Positions 17,038-23,411 of a DNA stretch of 36,805 nt are shown here, in pieces (positions within the stretch are counted from its first letter, which is position 1; every line of letters starts with the position of its first letter). The stretch lies in assembly GCA_019638075.1 (NCBI GenBank), contig JAHBUM010000005.1:1-36805 (forward strand), given 5' to 3'. This DNA is from Flavobacteriales bacterium (GTDB lineage: Bacteria; Bacteroidota; Bacteroidia; Flavobacteriales_F; PHOS-HE28). The translations under genes and the position numbers were made by a program. Below the pieces are notes generated by a model. That model ran no database searches and had not been told where the DNA came from. It saw only the letters and a program-made list of their open reading frames with translations.

Positions 17038-17304
17038 ATGTCCGGATGCAAAGAAGCGGTCGTCAGCAAGAAGGTCCTGCTGAGGCATTTGAAAGAGTTG
17101 CCCGAACGCGTGCCCGTGGATGAGGTCATCGATCTGATCATGGGGTTGAGCGAGCATGCGCCGAACCCGGAGCGGCCGACCAAGCAGAAGGACGCGTTGA
17201 ACGCAACAAGCTATCTGCTATCGACCCCGGCGAACCGTAGACGGCTCATGCGGTCCATCAGGCAGTTGCGCGGAGGGGGATGGCAAGGTCGCGGGGAGCA
17301 GTGA
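17038..17304 (+). CDS. Orphan antitoxin-like protein, paralogue of the 16522 gene
   Basis: The protein has 88 residues. Its N-terminal half (VVSKKVLLRHLKELPERVPV, then DEVIDLIMGLSEH) aligns with the antitoxin at 16522-16722 (TVTKKALLKSVREMPDRVSV, then EQLIDRLLLLSKI). The C-terminus LLSTPANRRRLMRSIRQLRGG resembles the C-terminal toxin-binding end of Phd/YefM-type antitoxins, which usually pair with a YoeB-like toxin. No toxin gene follows; only 60 bp separate it from a tRNA gene. It may protect against the neighbouring toxin or a toxin elsewhere, or be a remnant. The start ATG lies 11 nt after the toxin frame stop. Confidence 0.65.
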   Translation: MSGCKEAVVSKKVLLRHLKELPERVPVDEVIDLIMGLSEHAPNPERPTKQKDALNATSYLLSTPANRRRLMRSIRQLRGGGWQGRGEQ

Positions 17305-17345
17305 GCGCCATCAGGTGCCGTTGGGCTGGATCGCGGGCTATCCAC

Positions 17346-17353
17346 TACTTTCG
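17346..17353 (+). promoter_or_regulatory. Promoter box TACTTTCG of the tRNA-Ser gene
   Basis: TACTTTCG ends 11 nt before the first tRNA base. A TTG at 17321-17323, 22 nt upstream of the box, is a plausible -33 element. Confidence 0.6.
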
Positions 17354-17364
17354 CGGCCCCATCT

Positions 17365-17451
17365 GGAGAGATGGCCGAGTGGTTTAAGGCGCACGCCTGG
17401 AAAGTGTGTTTACTCGAAAGGGTAACGGGGGTTCGAATCCCTCTCTCTCCG
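17365..17451 (+). tRNA. tRNA-Ser (anticodon GGA)
   Basis: The acceptor strands GGAGAGA (17365-17371) and TCTCTCC (17444-17450) pair perfectly and are followed by discriminator G. The D-loop contains GGCCGAGTGGTTTAAGGC, the anticodon loop reads CTGGAAA with anticodon GGA, and a long variable arm marks a class II tRNA. The T-arm has GGTTCGAATCC. CCA is not encoded. The length of 87 nt fits tRNA-Ser. Confidence 0.95.
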
Positions 17452-17453
17452 CA

Positions 17454-17480
17454 AACAGCCCTGCGAAAGCGGGGCTTGTT
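17454..17480. terminator. Hairpin between convergent tRNA-Ser and ansA
   Basis: AACAGCCCTGC, loop GAAA and GCGGGGCTTGTT form a GC-rich stem with one G-T pair and a bulge. On the minus strand it is followed by TGTTTGC, so it best fits a terminator for ansA. It may also end the tRNA transcript. Confidence 0.55.
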
Positions 17481-17483
17481 CGT

Positions 17484-18515
17484 TCAAAGCGCGGTCACCT
17501 CCCCGCAAAGCGCCTCCCGCATACCGCGCTCCAGTTCCAAGGGATCCCTTGTCCGCCCCAGCAAACACATCGCCTTGGTAAGCGTGGCCTCCACGGTCAT
17601 ATCACCGCAGGGCACCACGCCCATTTCGGCCAGCGCACGGCTGGTGGCATAGCGGCCCTGCTCCACCCGGCCGCCGATGCACTGGGTCACGTTCAGCAGG
17701 ATCACGCCCTTCTGTCGTGCTTCGCGCAACGCATCCAATAGGTCGGGATCCGTTGGCGCGTTGCCGCTGCCGAAGGTGGTGAGCACCACCATGCGCAGAT
17801 CGGGTTGGGTGAGGGCATGGCCCACCCATGCGCCGCGTATGCCGGGGAACATGCGGATCACGGCCACGGCGTCGTCCACCTTGTCATGCACCACCAGCGG
17901 GCCGCTGCGGTGGGGCAGGATGGCCGGGCGATCGTAGCGGATGTGTACGCCGGCCTCGGCAAGGGTGGGGTAGTTGGGCGAGCGGAAGGCCTCGAAGCGT
18001 TCGGCATGCACCTTCACCGTGCGGTTGCCGCGCATCAGCCGGTACTCGAAATAGACCGCCACCTCGGGCACCATGGCACGGCCCTGCTCGTCCTTCGCTG
18101 CTGCGATCTCGATGGCCGTGATCAGGTTCTCCTTCGCATCGGTGCGGATGGTGCCGATGGGCAGCTGCGATCCGGTGAGGATCACCGGCTTGTTCAGCCC
18201 TTCGAGCAGATAGCTGAGCGCACTGGCGGTGTAGGCCATGGTGTCGCTGCCGTGCAGCACCACGAAGCCATCGTAGGCATCGTAGTTGGTGCCGATGATC
18301 TTCGCGATGCGCACCCAGTCGGCCGGGCGCATGTCGCTGCTGTCGATCGGGGTTTCAAAGGACTCCGAACCCAGCCGCACGTTCATGCGGTCCAGCTCGG
18401 GCACCTGTTCCTCCAGGTGCGCAAGGTCCATCGGGCGCAGGGCACCGGTGCGCGGATCGGCGAGCATGCCGATGGTGCCGCCGGTGTAGATGATGAGGAC
18501 GGAGCGTTGGCTCAT
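17484..18515 (-). CDS. ansA: Type I L-asparaginase
   Basis: This cytoplasmic-type asparaginase hydrolyses asparagine to aspartate and ammonia. The protein has 343 residues with no signal peptide. The first catalytic Thr is in IIYTGGTIGML (residues 9-18). The second catalytic motif is VVLHGSDTMAYTASALSYLL, and the family's KPVILTGSQLPIGTIRTDA segment follows. The C-terminal domain contains TFGSGNAP. All catalytic elements are present. The stop TGA overlaps nothing downstream, while the start ATG overlaps the tatD stop (ATGA), so tatD and ansA are one transcript. The longer frame into tatD is a shadow. Confidence 0.94.
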   Translation of the reverse strand: MSQRSVLIIYTGGTIGMLADPRTGALRPMDLAHLEEQVPELDRMNVRLGSESFETPIDSSDMRPADWVRIAKIIGTNYDAYDGFVVLHGSDTMAYTASALSYLLEGLNKPVILTGSQLPIGTIRTDAKENLITAIEIAAAKDEQGRAMVPEVAVYFEYRLMRGNRTVKVHAERFEAFRSPNYPTLAEAGVHIRYDRPAILPHRSGPLVVHDKVDDAVAVIRMFPGIRGAWVGHALTQPDLRMVVLTTFGSGNAPTDPDLLDALREARQKGVILLNVTQCIGGRVEQGRYATSRALAEMGVVPCGDMTVEATLTKAMCLLGRTRDPLELERGMREALCGEVTAL

Positions 18516-19279
18516 CGGTGGAAGATGCGTTCGGCGTTGGCTGTGGTGATGGTCGCGATCTCTGCCACAGTGCGGTCCGTTGCCAGCGCCAGCTTCTCGG
18601 CGATGATGGGGATGTACGCGCTCTCGTTGCGTTTGCCGCGATAGGGCACCGGCGCGAGGTAGGGAGCGTCGGTCTCCAGCATACAATGCTCCGGGCCGAC
18701 CGCCTGCATCGTCTCGAACAGGCCGCCCTTCGGGTAGGTGATCACCCCGCCGATGCCCAGCATGAAGCCGCCCAGCGCGATGATGCGCTGCGCCTGTTCG
18801 GGCGTGCCGGTGAAGCAGTGGAACACGCCGCGCAGCTCGGGGCCGTTCTCGGCTTCCACGATGGCGATGGTCTCCTCGAAGCTCTCGCGGCAATGGATCA
18901 CCACGGGCAGGTCCAGCTCCTTGGCCCACAGCACTTGCAGGCGGAAGGCCTCGCGCTGCTGGGCCAGCCATGTCTTGTCCCAGTGCAGATCGATACCGAT
19001 CTCTCCCACGGCATGATAGCGCCCGGTATGCAGCAGGCGCTCCACTTCGGACAGGTCCTTCGCGGGGTATTCGCCCACGCTGCATGGGTGCAACCCCATC
19101 ATGGGCAGGCACACATCGGGGAAGGCATCTGCAAGAGCGTGCATCGGCCCCACGCTCTCCATGTCGATGTTGGGCAGCATCAAGCGGCTCACGCCCGCAT
19201 CCAGCGCGCGCCGCACCATCTCATCGCGATCCGGATCGAACTGCTTATGGTAGAGGTGGCAGTGGGTGTCGATGAACAT
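18512..19279 (-). CDS. TatD family metal-dependent hydrolase (DNase-like)
   Basis: The protein has 255 residues and forms an amidohydrolase-like TIM barrel. The metal-binding HxH is at residues 6-8 (FIDTHCHLYH). Later ligands are seen in VGEIGIDLHW (Glu), VIHCRES (His), VFHCFTGT (His) and LETDAPYLAP (Asp). TatD proteins have DNase activity on DNA ends and act in repair, and some are D-aminoacyl-tRNA deacylases; the exact role here is inferred. The start at 19279 directly precedes the HxH strand; the extended frame would translate the CATGTG repeat island, so it is rejected. The stop overlaps the ansA start. Confidence 0.93.
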   Translation of the reverse strand: MFIDTHCHLYHKQFDPDRDEMVRRALDAGVSRLMLPNIDMESVGPMHALADAFPDVCLPMMGLHPCSVGEYPAKDLSEVERLLHTGRYHAVGEIGIDLHWDKTWLAQQREAFRLQVLWAKELDLPVVIHCRESFEETIAIVEAENGPELRGVFHCFTGTPEQAQRIIALGGFMLGIGGVITYPKGGLFETMQAVGPEHCMLETDAPYLAPVPYRGKRNESAYIPIIAEKLALATDRTVAEIATITTANAERIFHR

Positions 19280-19285
19280 CGGCAA

Positions 19286-19293
19286 CGAAGGTA
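19286..19293 (-). promoter_or_regulatory. -7 box TACCTTCG for tatD-ansA
   Basis: Read on the minus strand this is TACCTTCG, ending 6 nt before the tatD ATG at 19279. Confidence 0.55.
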
Positions 19294-19302
19294 GGGGGAG
19301 GG

Positions 19303-19570
19303 CATGTGAACATGTGCTCATGTGGCCATGCGGGCATGTGTCCATGTGTCCATGTGCTCATGTGGCCATGACGCTCCTGCCGATGTCGTCTGAACCGACC
19401 AGCACAGCAGCTACCACCACGAAGGCATTCCATGGACACATGGACACATGAAACTTCCTCCACGCCTGCTTGTGACCGCCGTCAGGCATTCCATTGACAC
19501 ATGAAACTCTCCGCCTCGGCTACATTTGACCGCGATCGGGCACATCATGGTCACATGCCCACATGGTCAC
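19303..19570. repeat. Repeat island E3: CATGTGNN octamers, inverted and partly duplicated
   Basis: This island fills the divergent gap between tatD and the GT9 gene. From 19303 to 19370 about eight octamers CATGTGNN run in tandem. Inverted units recur at 19431-19450 (two copies of CATGGACA) and at 19541-19570 (TCACATGCCCACATGG). Two related segments starting AGGCATTCCAT lie at 19423-19460 and 19484-19514 and look like a diverged direct duplication. The promoter box of the GT9 gene lies within the second copy's downstream flank. No ORF is convincing here. Confidence 0.8.
19521..19528 (+). promoter_or_regulatory. -7 box TACATTTG for the GT9 gene
   Basis: This is a perfect TAnnTTTG box inside repeat island E3, 69 nt before the ATG at 19598. 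TTGAC at 19494-19498 lies upstream and could be a -33 element, though the spacing is slightly long. Confidence 0.5.
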
Positions 19571-19597
19571 AACCTGTCCCGGTTACGGGATGTCCAT

Positions 19598-20689
19598 ATG
19601 AAGTTGCTCATCCTCCGCTTCTCGTCCATCGGCGACATCGTGCTCACCAGCCCGGTGCTGCGGTGCGTGAAGCAACAACTGAAGGATGTGGAACTGCATT
19701 TCGCCACGAAAGCCGCCTTCGCCGATCTCGTGCGCTTCAACCCGCATGTGGACAAGGTGCATGAATTGCGCGATGACCTCGGCGCGTTGATCGCGCAATT
19801 GAAGGCGGAGCGGTTCGATGCCGTCATCGATCTGCACCACAACCTGCGCACCGCGCGGGTGAAACGGGCGCTTGGCGTGAAGGCGCACAGCTTCCCGAAG
19901 CTCAACATCGAGAAGTGGCTGATGGTACACTTCAAGATGAACCGCCTGCCGAGGCAGCACATCGTGGACCGCTACATGGGCACGGTCGCGAGCCTCGGTG
20001 TGAAGAACGACGGACAGGGGTTGGACCTCTTCATCCCACCGGATCGCGAGGTGGAATTGGGCACACTCCCCGCTGCGCACCAAGCCGGGTATACCGCGCT
20101 CGCCATCGGCGCGGCACACGCCACCAAGCGCCTGCCACCGCACAAGTTGATCGAGCTCGCCGCGCTGATCGAAGGCCCCATCGTCCTCATCGGCGGGAAG
20201 GAGGACCAAGCCGTTGCCCGGTCGATCGTTTCGGCCACGGGCGGGCGGGTGTTCGATGCCACGGGCCGGTACGACATCCTCGGCAGCGCATCACTCATCC
20301 GGCAGGCCCGCCGCGTGATCGCGCACGACAGCGGTGCCATGCACATCGCCTGCGCGTTCGCCAAAACCTCCGCAGGGTCTCTCGCCCCAACCTCCGCAGG
20401 GTCTCCCGACGAAGGAGGGGACCCTGCGGGGATGATACCGCAGGGTCCTCTGCGGGAGACCCTGCGGAGGTCTGAGGTCATGGAAGTGATGAGCATCTGG
20501 GGCAACACCGTTCCTGCGTTCGGCATGGGGCCGTACATCCCCACGCATCCTGAGCGCGCACGCATCGCGCAGGTGAACGTGGGCTGCCGTCCTTGTTCCA
20601 AGATCGGCTATGAACATTGCCCACAGGGACATTTCCGGTGCATGGAGGATCAGGACCTTCGCGCTATCGCCACTTTCGCGGACGCATGA
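19598..20689 (+). CDS. Glycosyltransferase family 9 (heptosyltransferase-like) with an in-frame repeat insertion
   Basis: The protein has 363 residues with the GT9 fold. The start MKLLILRFSSIGDIVLTSPV is the family N-terminus. The acceptor-side segment DLHHNLRT follows, then the C-terminal nucleotide-sugar region with AIGAAHATKRLPPHKLIELA and VIAHDSGAMHIACAFAK. The usual continuation SIWGNTVPAFGMGPY comes about 37-40 residues later than expected. The interval, about residues 257-297, is encoded by a palindromic repeat (20366-20471) that keeps the frame open. Enzymes of this family usually add heptose to LPS core. The insertion lies in a loop between the donor-binding HDSG segment and the next strand, so activity may or may not survive. 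The start at 19598 excludes the repeat-derived N-terminal extension. Confidence 0.9.
   Translation: MKLLILRFSSIGDIVLTSPVLRCVKQQLKDVELHFATKAAFADLVRFNPHVDKVHELRDDLGALIAQLKAERFDAVIDLHHNLRTARVKRALGVKAHSFPKLNIEKWLMVHFKMNRLPRQHIVDRYMGTVASLGVKNDGQGLDLFIPPDREVELGTLPAAHQAGYTALAIGAAHATKRLPPHKLIELAALIEGPIVLIGGKEDQAVARSIVSATGGRVFDATGRYDILGSASLIRQARRVIAHDSGAMHIACAFAKTSAGSLAPTSAGSPDEGGDPAGMIPQGPLRETLRRSEVMEVMSIWGNTVPAFGMGPYIPTHPERARIAQVNVGCRPCSKIGYEHCPQGHFRCMEDQDLRAIATFADA
20366..20471. repeat. Repeat E4: nested palindrome inside the GT9 coding sequence
   Basis: The core CCGCAGGGTC occurs five times in mixed orientation. An 18-bp perfect inverted repeat joins 20390-20407 (ACCTCCGCAGGGTCTCCC) with 20454-20471. 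An inner 11-bp perfect pair is at 20419-20429 and 20438-20448. An extra direct copy of the left arm lies at 20366-20381. The element is translated in frame within the glycosyltransferase. Confidence 0.9.
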
Positions 20690-21048
20690 GCTGGGACATC
20701 TACATCCAAGACCTTCCCGACGTGCCGTCGATCAACGATGTGCCCGCCACGCACCGGCCACAGCCCATCGGCGAACGGTCGTACATCATCGCGAAGATCA
20801 AGGAGGCGGTGCCCTTCGCCGAAGAGCAGGACCGCGACTGGCTCTTCATCCGCCAGCCGGGATACGACATCAGCCTGCAACTGCATATCGAAGGCGTGGA
20901 TACCGTACGCTACGTGGTGGCCCATGTACACGGCGGCGACCAGAGCGCGGTGTGCGTGGCGGCCATTGTGCGAACGTTGGGCCTGCGGGCGCACGATACC
21001 GAGACCGGCGAACTGTTCGATGGCAGCAGCCTGGACGAAAGTCTGTGA
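20686..21048 (+). CDS. Small conserved-looking protein of unknown function
   Basis: The protein has 120 residues, starts MSWDIYIQDLPDVPSINDVP and has no signal peptide or TM helix. I do not recognise a named family. The composition is acidic. The middle part (DWLFIRQPGYDISLQLHIEG and VDTVRYVVAHVHGG) looks like paired beta-strands, and it ends with AAIVRTLGLRAHDTETGELF. The ATG overlaps the GT9 stop as ATGA, so it is probably translated with that gene. The overlap and normal codon use support it as real. Its 3' end directly abuts the AGTTGTC-type arm of island E5. Confidence 0.75.
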   Translation: MSWDIYIQDLPDVPSINDVPATHRPQPIGERSYIIAKIKEAVPFAEEQDRDWLFIRQPGYDISLQLHIEGVDTVRYVVAHVHGGDQSAVCVAAIVRTLGLRAHDTETGELFDGSSLDESL

Positions 21049-21192
21049 GCAGTTGCCGGTTTTCAGTTGTCAGGATGCGATCGGCGATGTCCGGTGCTAT
21101 GTCGAACGGCCGTAGATACCTAAAGGCCATCGGCTACCACAACCACCATAAGCGCCGAAACTGACAACTGCGAACCGACAACCGACAACTGC
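21049..21192. repeat. Repeat island E5: AGTTGTC-type inverted arms between convergent genes
   Basis: The left arm (21049-21074) starts directly after the TGA of the small gene with GCAGTTGCCGG and ends CAGTTGTCAGG. The right arm (21161-21192) is the inverted counterpart, ending 4 nt before the thioesterase stop. The core of about 86 nt holds no recognisable gene. Both convergent transcripts would therefore end in the same GTTGTC-type sequence. Confidence 0.8.
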
Positions 21193-21196
21193 CCCC

Positions 21197-21712
21197 CTAC
21201 TCGAAAAGCGCCTTCAGTTCATTGGCATCCTGTGCCTTCATCTTGCCACTGAGGATCAACCGCAATTGGCGGCGGCGCAACGCACCATCGTACCGCTTCT
21301 GCTCCTCCTCGTTCTGGGGCACCACGTCGGTGACGGCGCACGAGCGGCCCGCCTGATCGATGGCCACGAAGGTGTAGATGGCGCTGTTCGCCATGATCTT
21401 CTCGCCGGTCATCTGGTCCTCCACCCACACATCGGCCCACACCTCCATGCTCGATCCGAAGCCGCGGCTCACGTGGCTCTTGATGGTCACGAAATCACCC
21501 AGCTTGATCGGCCGGTCGAAACCCACGTGGTTCACCGCCACCGTCACCGCCAGCCGCTTGCAATGCCGGTGCGCACTGATGGCGCAATTGATGTCGAGCC
21601 ATTTCAGCAGTTGCCCGCCGAAGAGATTGCCCAGCGTGTTGGTGTCGTTGGGCAGTACGAGGTGTGTGGTCTCCGCGTAGCTCTCCGTAGTGGGTTTGGG
21701 CGTTTTGGTCAT
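21197..21712 (-). CDS. Hotdog-fold acyl-CoA thioesterase
   Basis: The protein has 171 residues with a single hotdog domain of the acyl-CoA hydrolase (BACH/YciA-like) type. The signature NTLGNLFGGQLLKWLDINCA spans about residues 25-44, with the catalytic Asp in WLD. Later strands VAVNHVGFDRPIKLGDFVTI and SSMEVWADVWVED are conserved. Such enzymes hydrolyse acyl-CoA to fatty acid and CoA in the cytoplasm. The C-terminal 45 residues form a charged helical tail. The start follows a -7 box by only 7 nt. It is convergent with the small protein gene and divergent from the HemJ-like gene. Confidence 0.9.
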   Translation of the reverse strand: MTKTPKPTTESYAETTHLVLPNDTNTLGNLFGGQLLKWLDINCAISAHRHCKRLAVTVAVNHVGFDRPIKLGDFVTIKSHVSRGFGSSMEVWADVWVEDQMTGEKIMANSAIYTFVAIDQAGRSCAVTDVVPQNEEEQKRYDGALRRRQLRLILSGKMKAQDANELKALFE

Positions 21713-21719
21713 TGCGGCG

Positions 21720-21727
21720 CGAAGGTA
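21720..21727 (-). promoter_or_regulatory. -7 box TACCTTCG for the thioesterase gene
   Basis: Read on the minus strand this is TACCTTCG, ending 7 nt before the ATG at 21712. The divergent gap is only 56 bp. Confidence 0.6.
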
Positions 21728-21756
21728 GCGGGCGGGAAGGGGTGTAATTGCTGATC

Positions 21757-21764
21757 TACCTTTG
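21757..21764 (+). promoter_or_regulatory. -7 box TACCTTTG for the HemJ-like gene
   Basis: This is a perfect box ending 4 nt before the ATG at 21769, the same spacing and nearly the same sequence as at the antitoxin gene (16510-16522). Confidence 0.6.
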
Positions 21765-21768
21765 GGTC

Positions 21769-22332
21769 ATGCCCATCGCCGAGATCCCCGCCCTCCTGAA
21801 AGCGTTGCACCTGTTCGCGCTCATCGTCTTCTTCGCGGGCACCTTCCACATCGTGCGGCTGTTCGTGGCGCATCGCGAGGCCATGGCGAAGTGGGAGCCG
21901 GACCGCAAGATCCTCCTCGACCAGTTCAGCGGCATGGAGCGGCGCGCGCTGTTCTTCGTGATCTGGCCCGCGCTCATCGCGTTCGCGGTGCTCGGCGGCT
22001 GGATCCTTGCCATCAGGCCCGCTTTGCTGAAAGTGCCGTTCATGCAGGTGCTCTTCGGCTACATGGCCCTGCTGGCGGCCTATCATTTCTCCGTGCATCG
22101 CATACACACCCTGCTGAAGCGCGGCGAAGTGCAATGGTCCGCGTTCCAGCTCTCGCTTTGGGCGCAGGGTGCCACCCTGCTGCTTTTCGTGCTGGTGGTG
22201 CTGCTCATCTTCCGCGAACAGATGGGCTGGGTATGGGGTTCGCTGGGCCTGCTTGTCGTGGGCGCGGTGGTGATGTTGGTGATGAGCGGACTGCGCAGGA
22301 ACACACCGGCGCCAACGAAGGAGGATGCTTGA
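21769..22332 (+). CDS. HemJ/CopD-like four- to five-TM membrane protein
   Basis: The protein has 187 residues. The first helix KALHLFALIVFFAGTFHIVR, then LFVAHREA, resembles the N-terminus of HemJ, the protoporphyrinogen IX oxidase of many bacteria, including the conserved His in the KALH segment. The next segment SGMERRALFFVIWPALIAFA and the HFSVHRIH motif also fit. If it is HemJ it catalyses the penultimate step of heme synthesis in the inner membrane. CopD-family proteins look similar, so the call is not certain. The ATG at 21769 is preferred to 21748 because the -7 box overlaps the longer N-terminus. The 3' end overlaps the peroxiredoxin start by 8 bases. Confidence 0.7.
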   Translation: MPIAEIPALLKALHLFALIVFFAGTFHIVRLFVAHREAMAKWEPDRKILLDQFSGMERRALFFVIWPALIAFAVLGGWILAIRPALLKVPFMQVLFGYMALLAAYHFSVHRIHTLLKRGEVQWSAFQLSLWAQGATLLLFVLVVLLIFREQMGWVWGSLGLLVVGAVVMLVMSGLRRNTPAPTKEDA

Positions 22333-22780
22333 GATCGGCACACCCGCGCCCGACTTCGACCTGACCGATCAGGATGGCCGCCCCGTGCGGCTGGGCGATC
22401 TCAAGGGCCACAACGTGGTGCTCTTCTTCTACCCGAAGGACAACACGCGCATCTGCACGCTGGAGGTGTGCGCCTTCCGCGATGCACATGAGGGCATGAT
22501 CGGACTTGATGCGGTGGTGTTCGGCATCAGCAGCGATGGCACGTCCTCGCACCGCGCGTTCGCCGACCGTTGGAGCCTTCCCTACCGCTTGTTGTCCGAT
22601 ACCGATGGTGCGGTGCGCAAGACCTTCAAGGTGAACAGGACGCTGGGGCTGTTCCCCGGCCGCGTCACCTACGTGATCGATCGCGCAGGCATCATCCGCG
22701 CAGCGGTGAACGATCCGTTGAGCGCCTCACGCCACGTGCGCGAAGCATTGGCTGCGCTGAGTGATCAGAGCACGTCGTAG
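22325..22780 (+). CDS. Thiol peroxidase, BCP/PrxQ family peroxiredoxin
   Basis: The protein has 151 residues with a thioredoxin-like fold. The peroxidatic Cys is C44 in FFYPKDNTRICTLEVC and a probable resolving Cys is C49, five residues later, as in PrxQ. The usual PxGCT motif reads RICT here, a mild variation beside the catalytic residue. It reduces hydroperoxides in the cytoplasm with thioredoxin as electron source. The start overlaps the HemJ-like gene, so the two are one operon. The stop overlaps the convergent propeller gene by 16 bases. Confidence 0.92.
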   Translation: MLEIGTPAPDFDLTDQDGRPVRLGDLKGHNVVLFFYPKDNTRICTLEVCAFRDAHEGMIGLDAVVFGISSDGTSSHRAFADRWSLPYRLLSDTDGAVRKTFKVNRTLGLFPGRVTYVIDRAGIIRAAVNDPLSASRHVREALAALSDQSTS

Positions 22781-23409
22781 AACAGCACGCGGCCGTCGTC
22801 CGTGCCGATCAGGAGCTGGTTCTCCCACAGCAGCAGCGGTGCCTGATGGTGCTGGTCCTTGTTCTCGGGGAAGGTGATCGTGCGTGTCACCTTGCCATCG
22901 GCATCCACGAACTCCACCACGCCCTTCTTCGCGGCGCGCACGGTCACATCACCCAGCTTCACCTCCTTCTGCTGGTAGAAGCGGTCGAAGGCCGAGTTGG
23001 ACATCTCCAAGCCCATCGCCTTCACGGCGCGTGGGTCGGGGATCCAGCGGTGCGGTGTGAGCACCTTCTCCTGTTTGCCGTTCGCCGCGCTCCACACGGT
23101 GCGCTTGCCACTGGGGCCGATCAGCACCACGAACTCGCCGTTATCGTTGAAGCCAGCGTGGTACACAGCGGTGGCGCCATCCTCACTGTATGGGAAAGCG
23201 AAGATCTTCTTGCCGCTCTCGATCTCGTGCAGCACGGCGCCGTTGTTGGTGCCCACCAGCACGCGGTCGTTCTTGGGTGCGATGGCGAGCGCCGTCACTT
23301 CGGCCTTCCCGGTCCTGATGGTCCTTGAAGGGGTTTCGGTAACGGATTGTGCAGCGGCAAGCTGCACCACGGCGGCCATGGCGGCCAGCAGCAATACACG
23401 AATGGTCAT
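22765..23409 (-). CDS. Secreted WD40/PQQ-like propeller protein of unknown role
   Basis: The protein has 214 residues with a cleavable signal peptide (MTIRVLLLAAMAAVVQLAAAQ). The body shows propeller-like repeats such as VTALAIAPKNDRVLVGTNNG, AVYHAGFNDNGEFVVLIGPS and LLLWENQLLIGTDDGRVLFY. It is too short for a full seven-blade propeller, so it may form part of one or oligomerise. The function is unknown. The start at 23409 is chosen because it gives the signal peptide; the upstream extension is a shadow of the next gene. The gene for a DUF7793-like protein ends 2 bp upstream. Confidence 0.75.
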   Translation of the reverse strand: MTIRVLLLAAMAAVVQLAAAQSVTETPSRTIRTGKAEVTALAIAPKNDRVLVGTNNGAVLHEIESGKKIFAFPYSEDGATAVYHAGFNDNGEFVVLIGPSGKRTVWSAANGKQEKVLTPHRWIPDPRAVKAMGLEMSNSAFDRFYQQKEVKLGDVTVRAAKKGVVEFVDADGKVTRTITFPENKDQHHQAPLLLWENQLLIGTDDGRVLFYDVL

Positions 23410-23411
23410 GG

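Noticed and set aside
17371-17652. An open frame beginning MAEWFKAHAWKV over the tRNA
   Set aside because: This is the well-known spurious translation of a tRNA-Ser gene; the tRNA structure explains the sequence.
21061-21115. Possible ParE remnant: DAIGDV-CYVER in island E5 recalls HDAIGDI at 16734
   Set aside because: The shared stretch is about 15 nt (GATGCGATCGGCGAT) and the rest does not align with the toxin, so chance is as likely.
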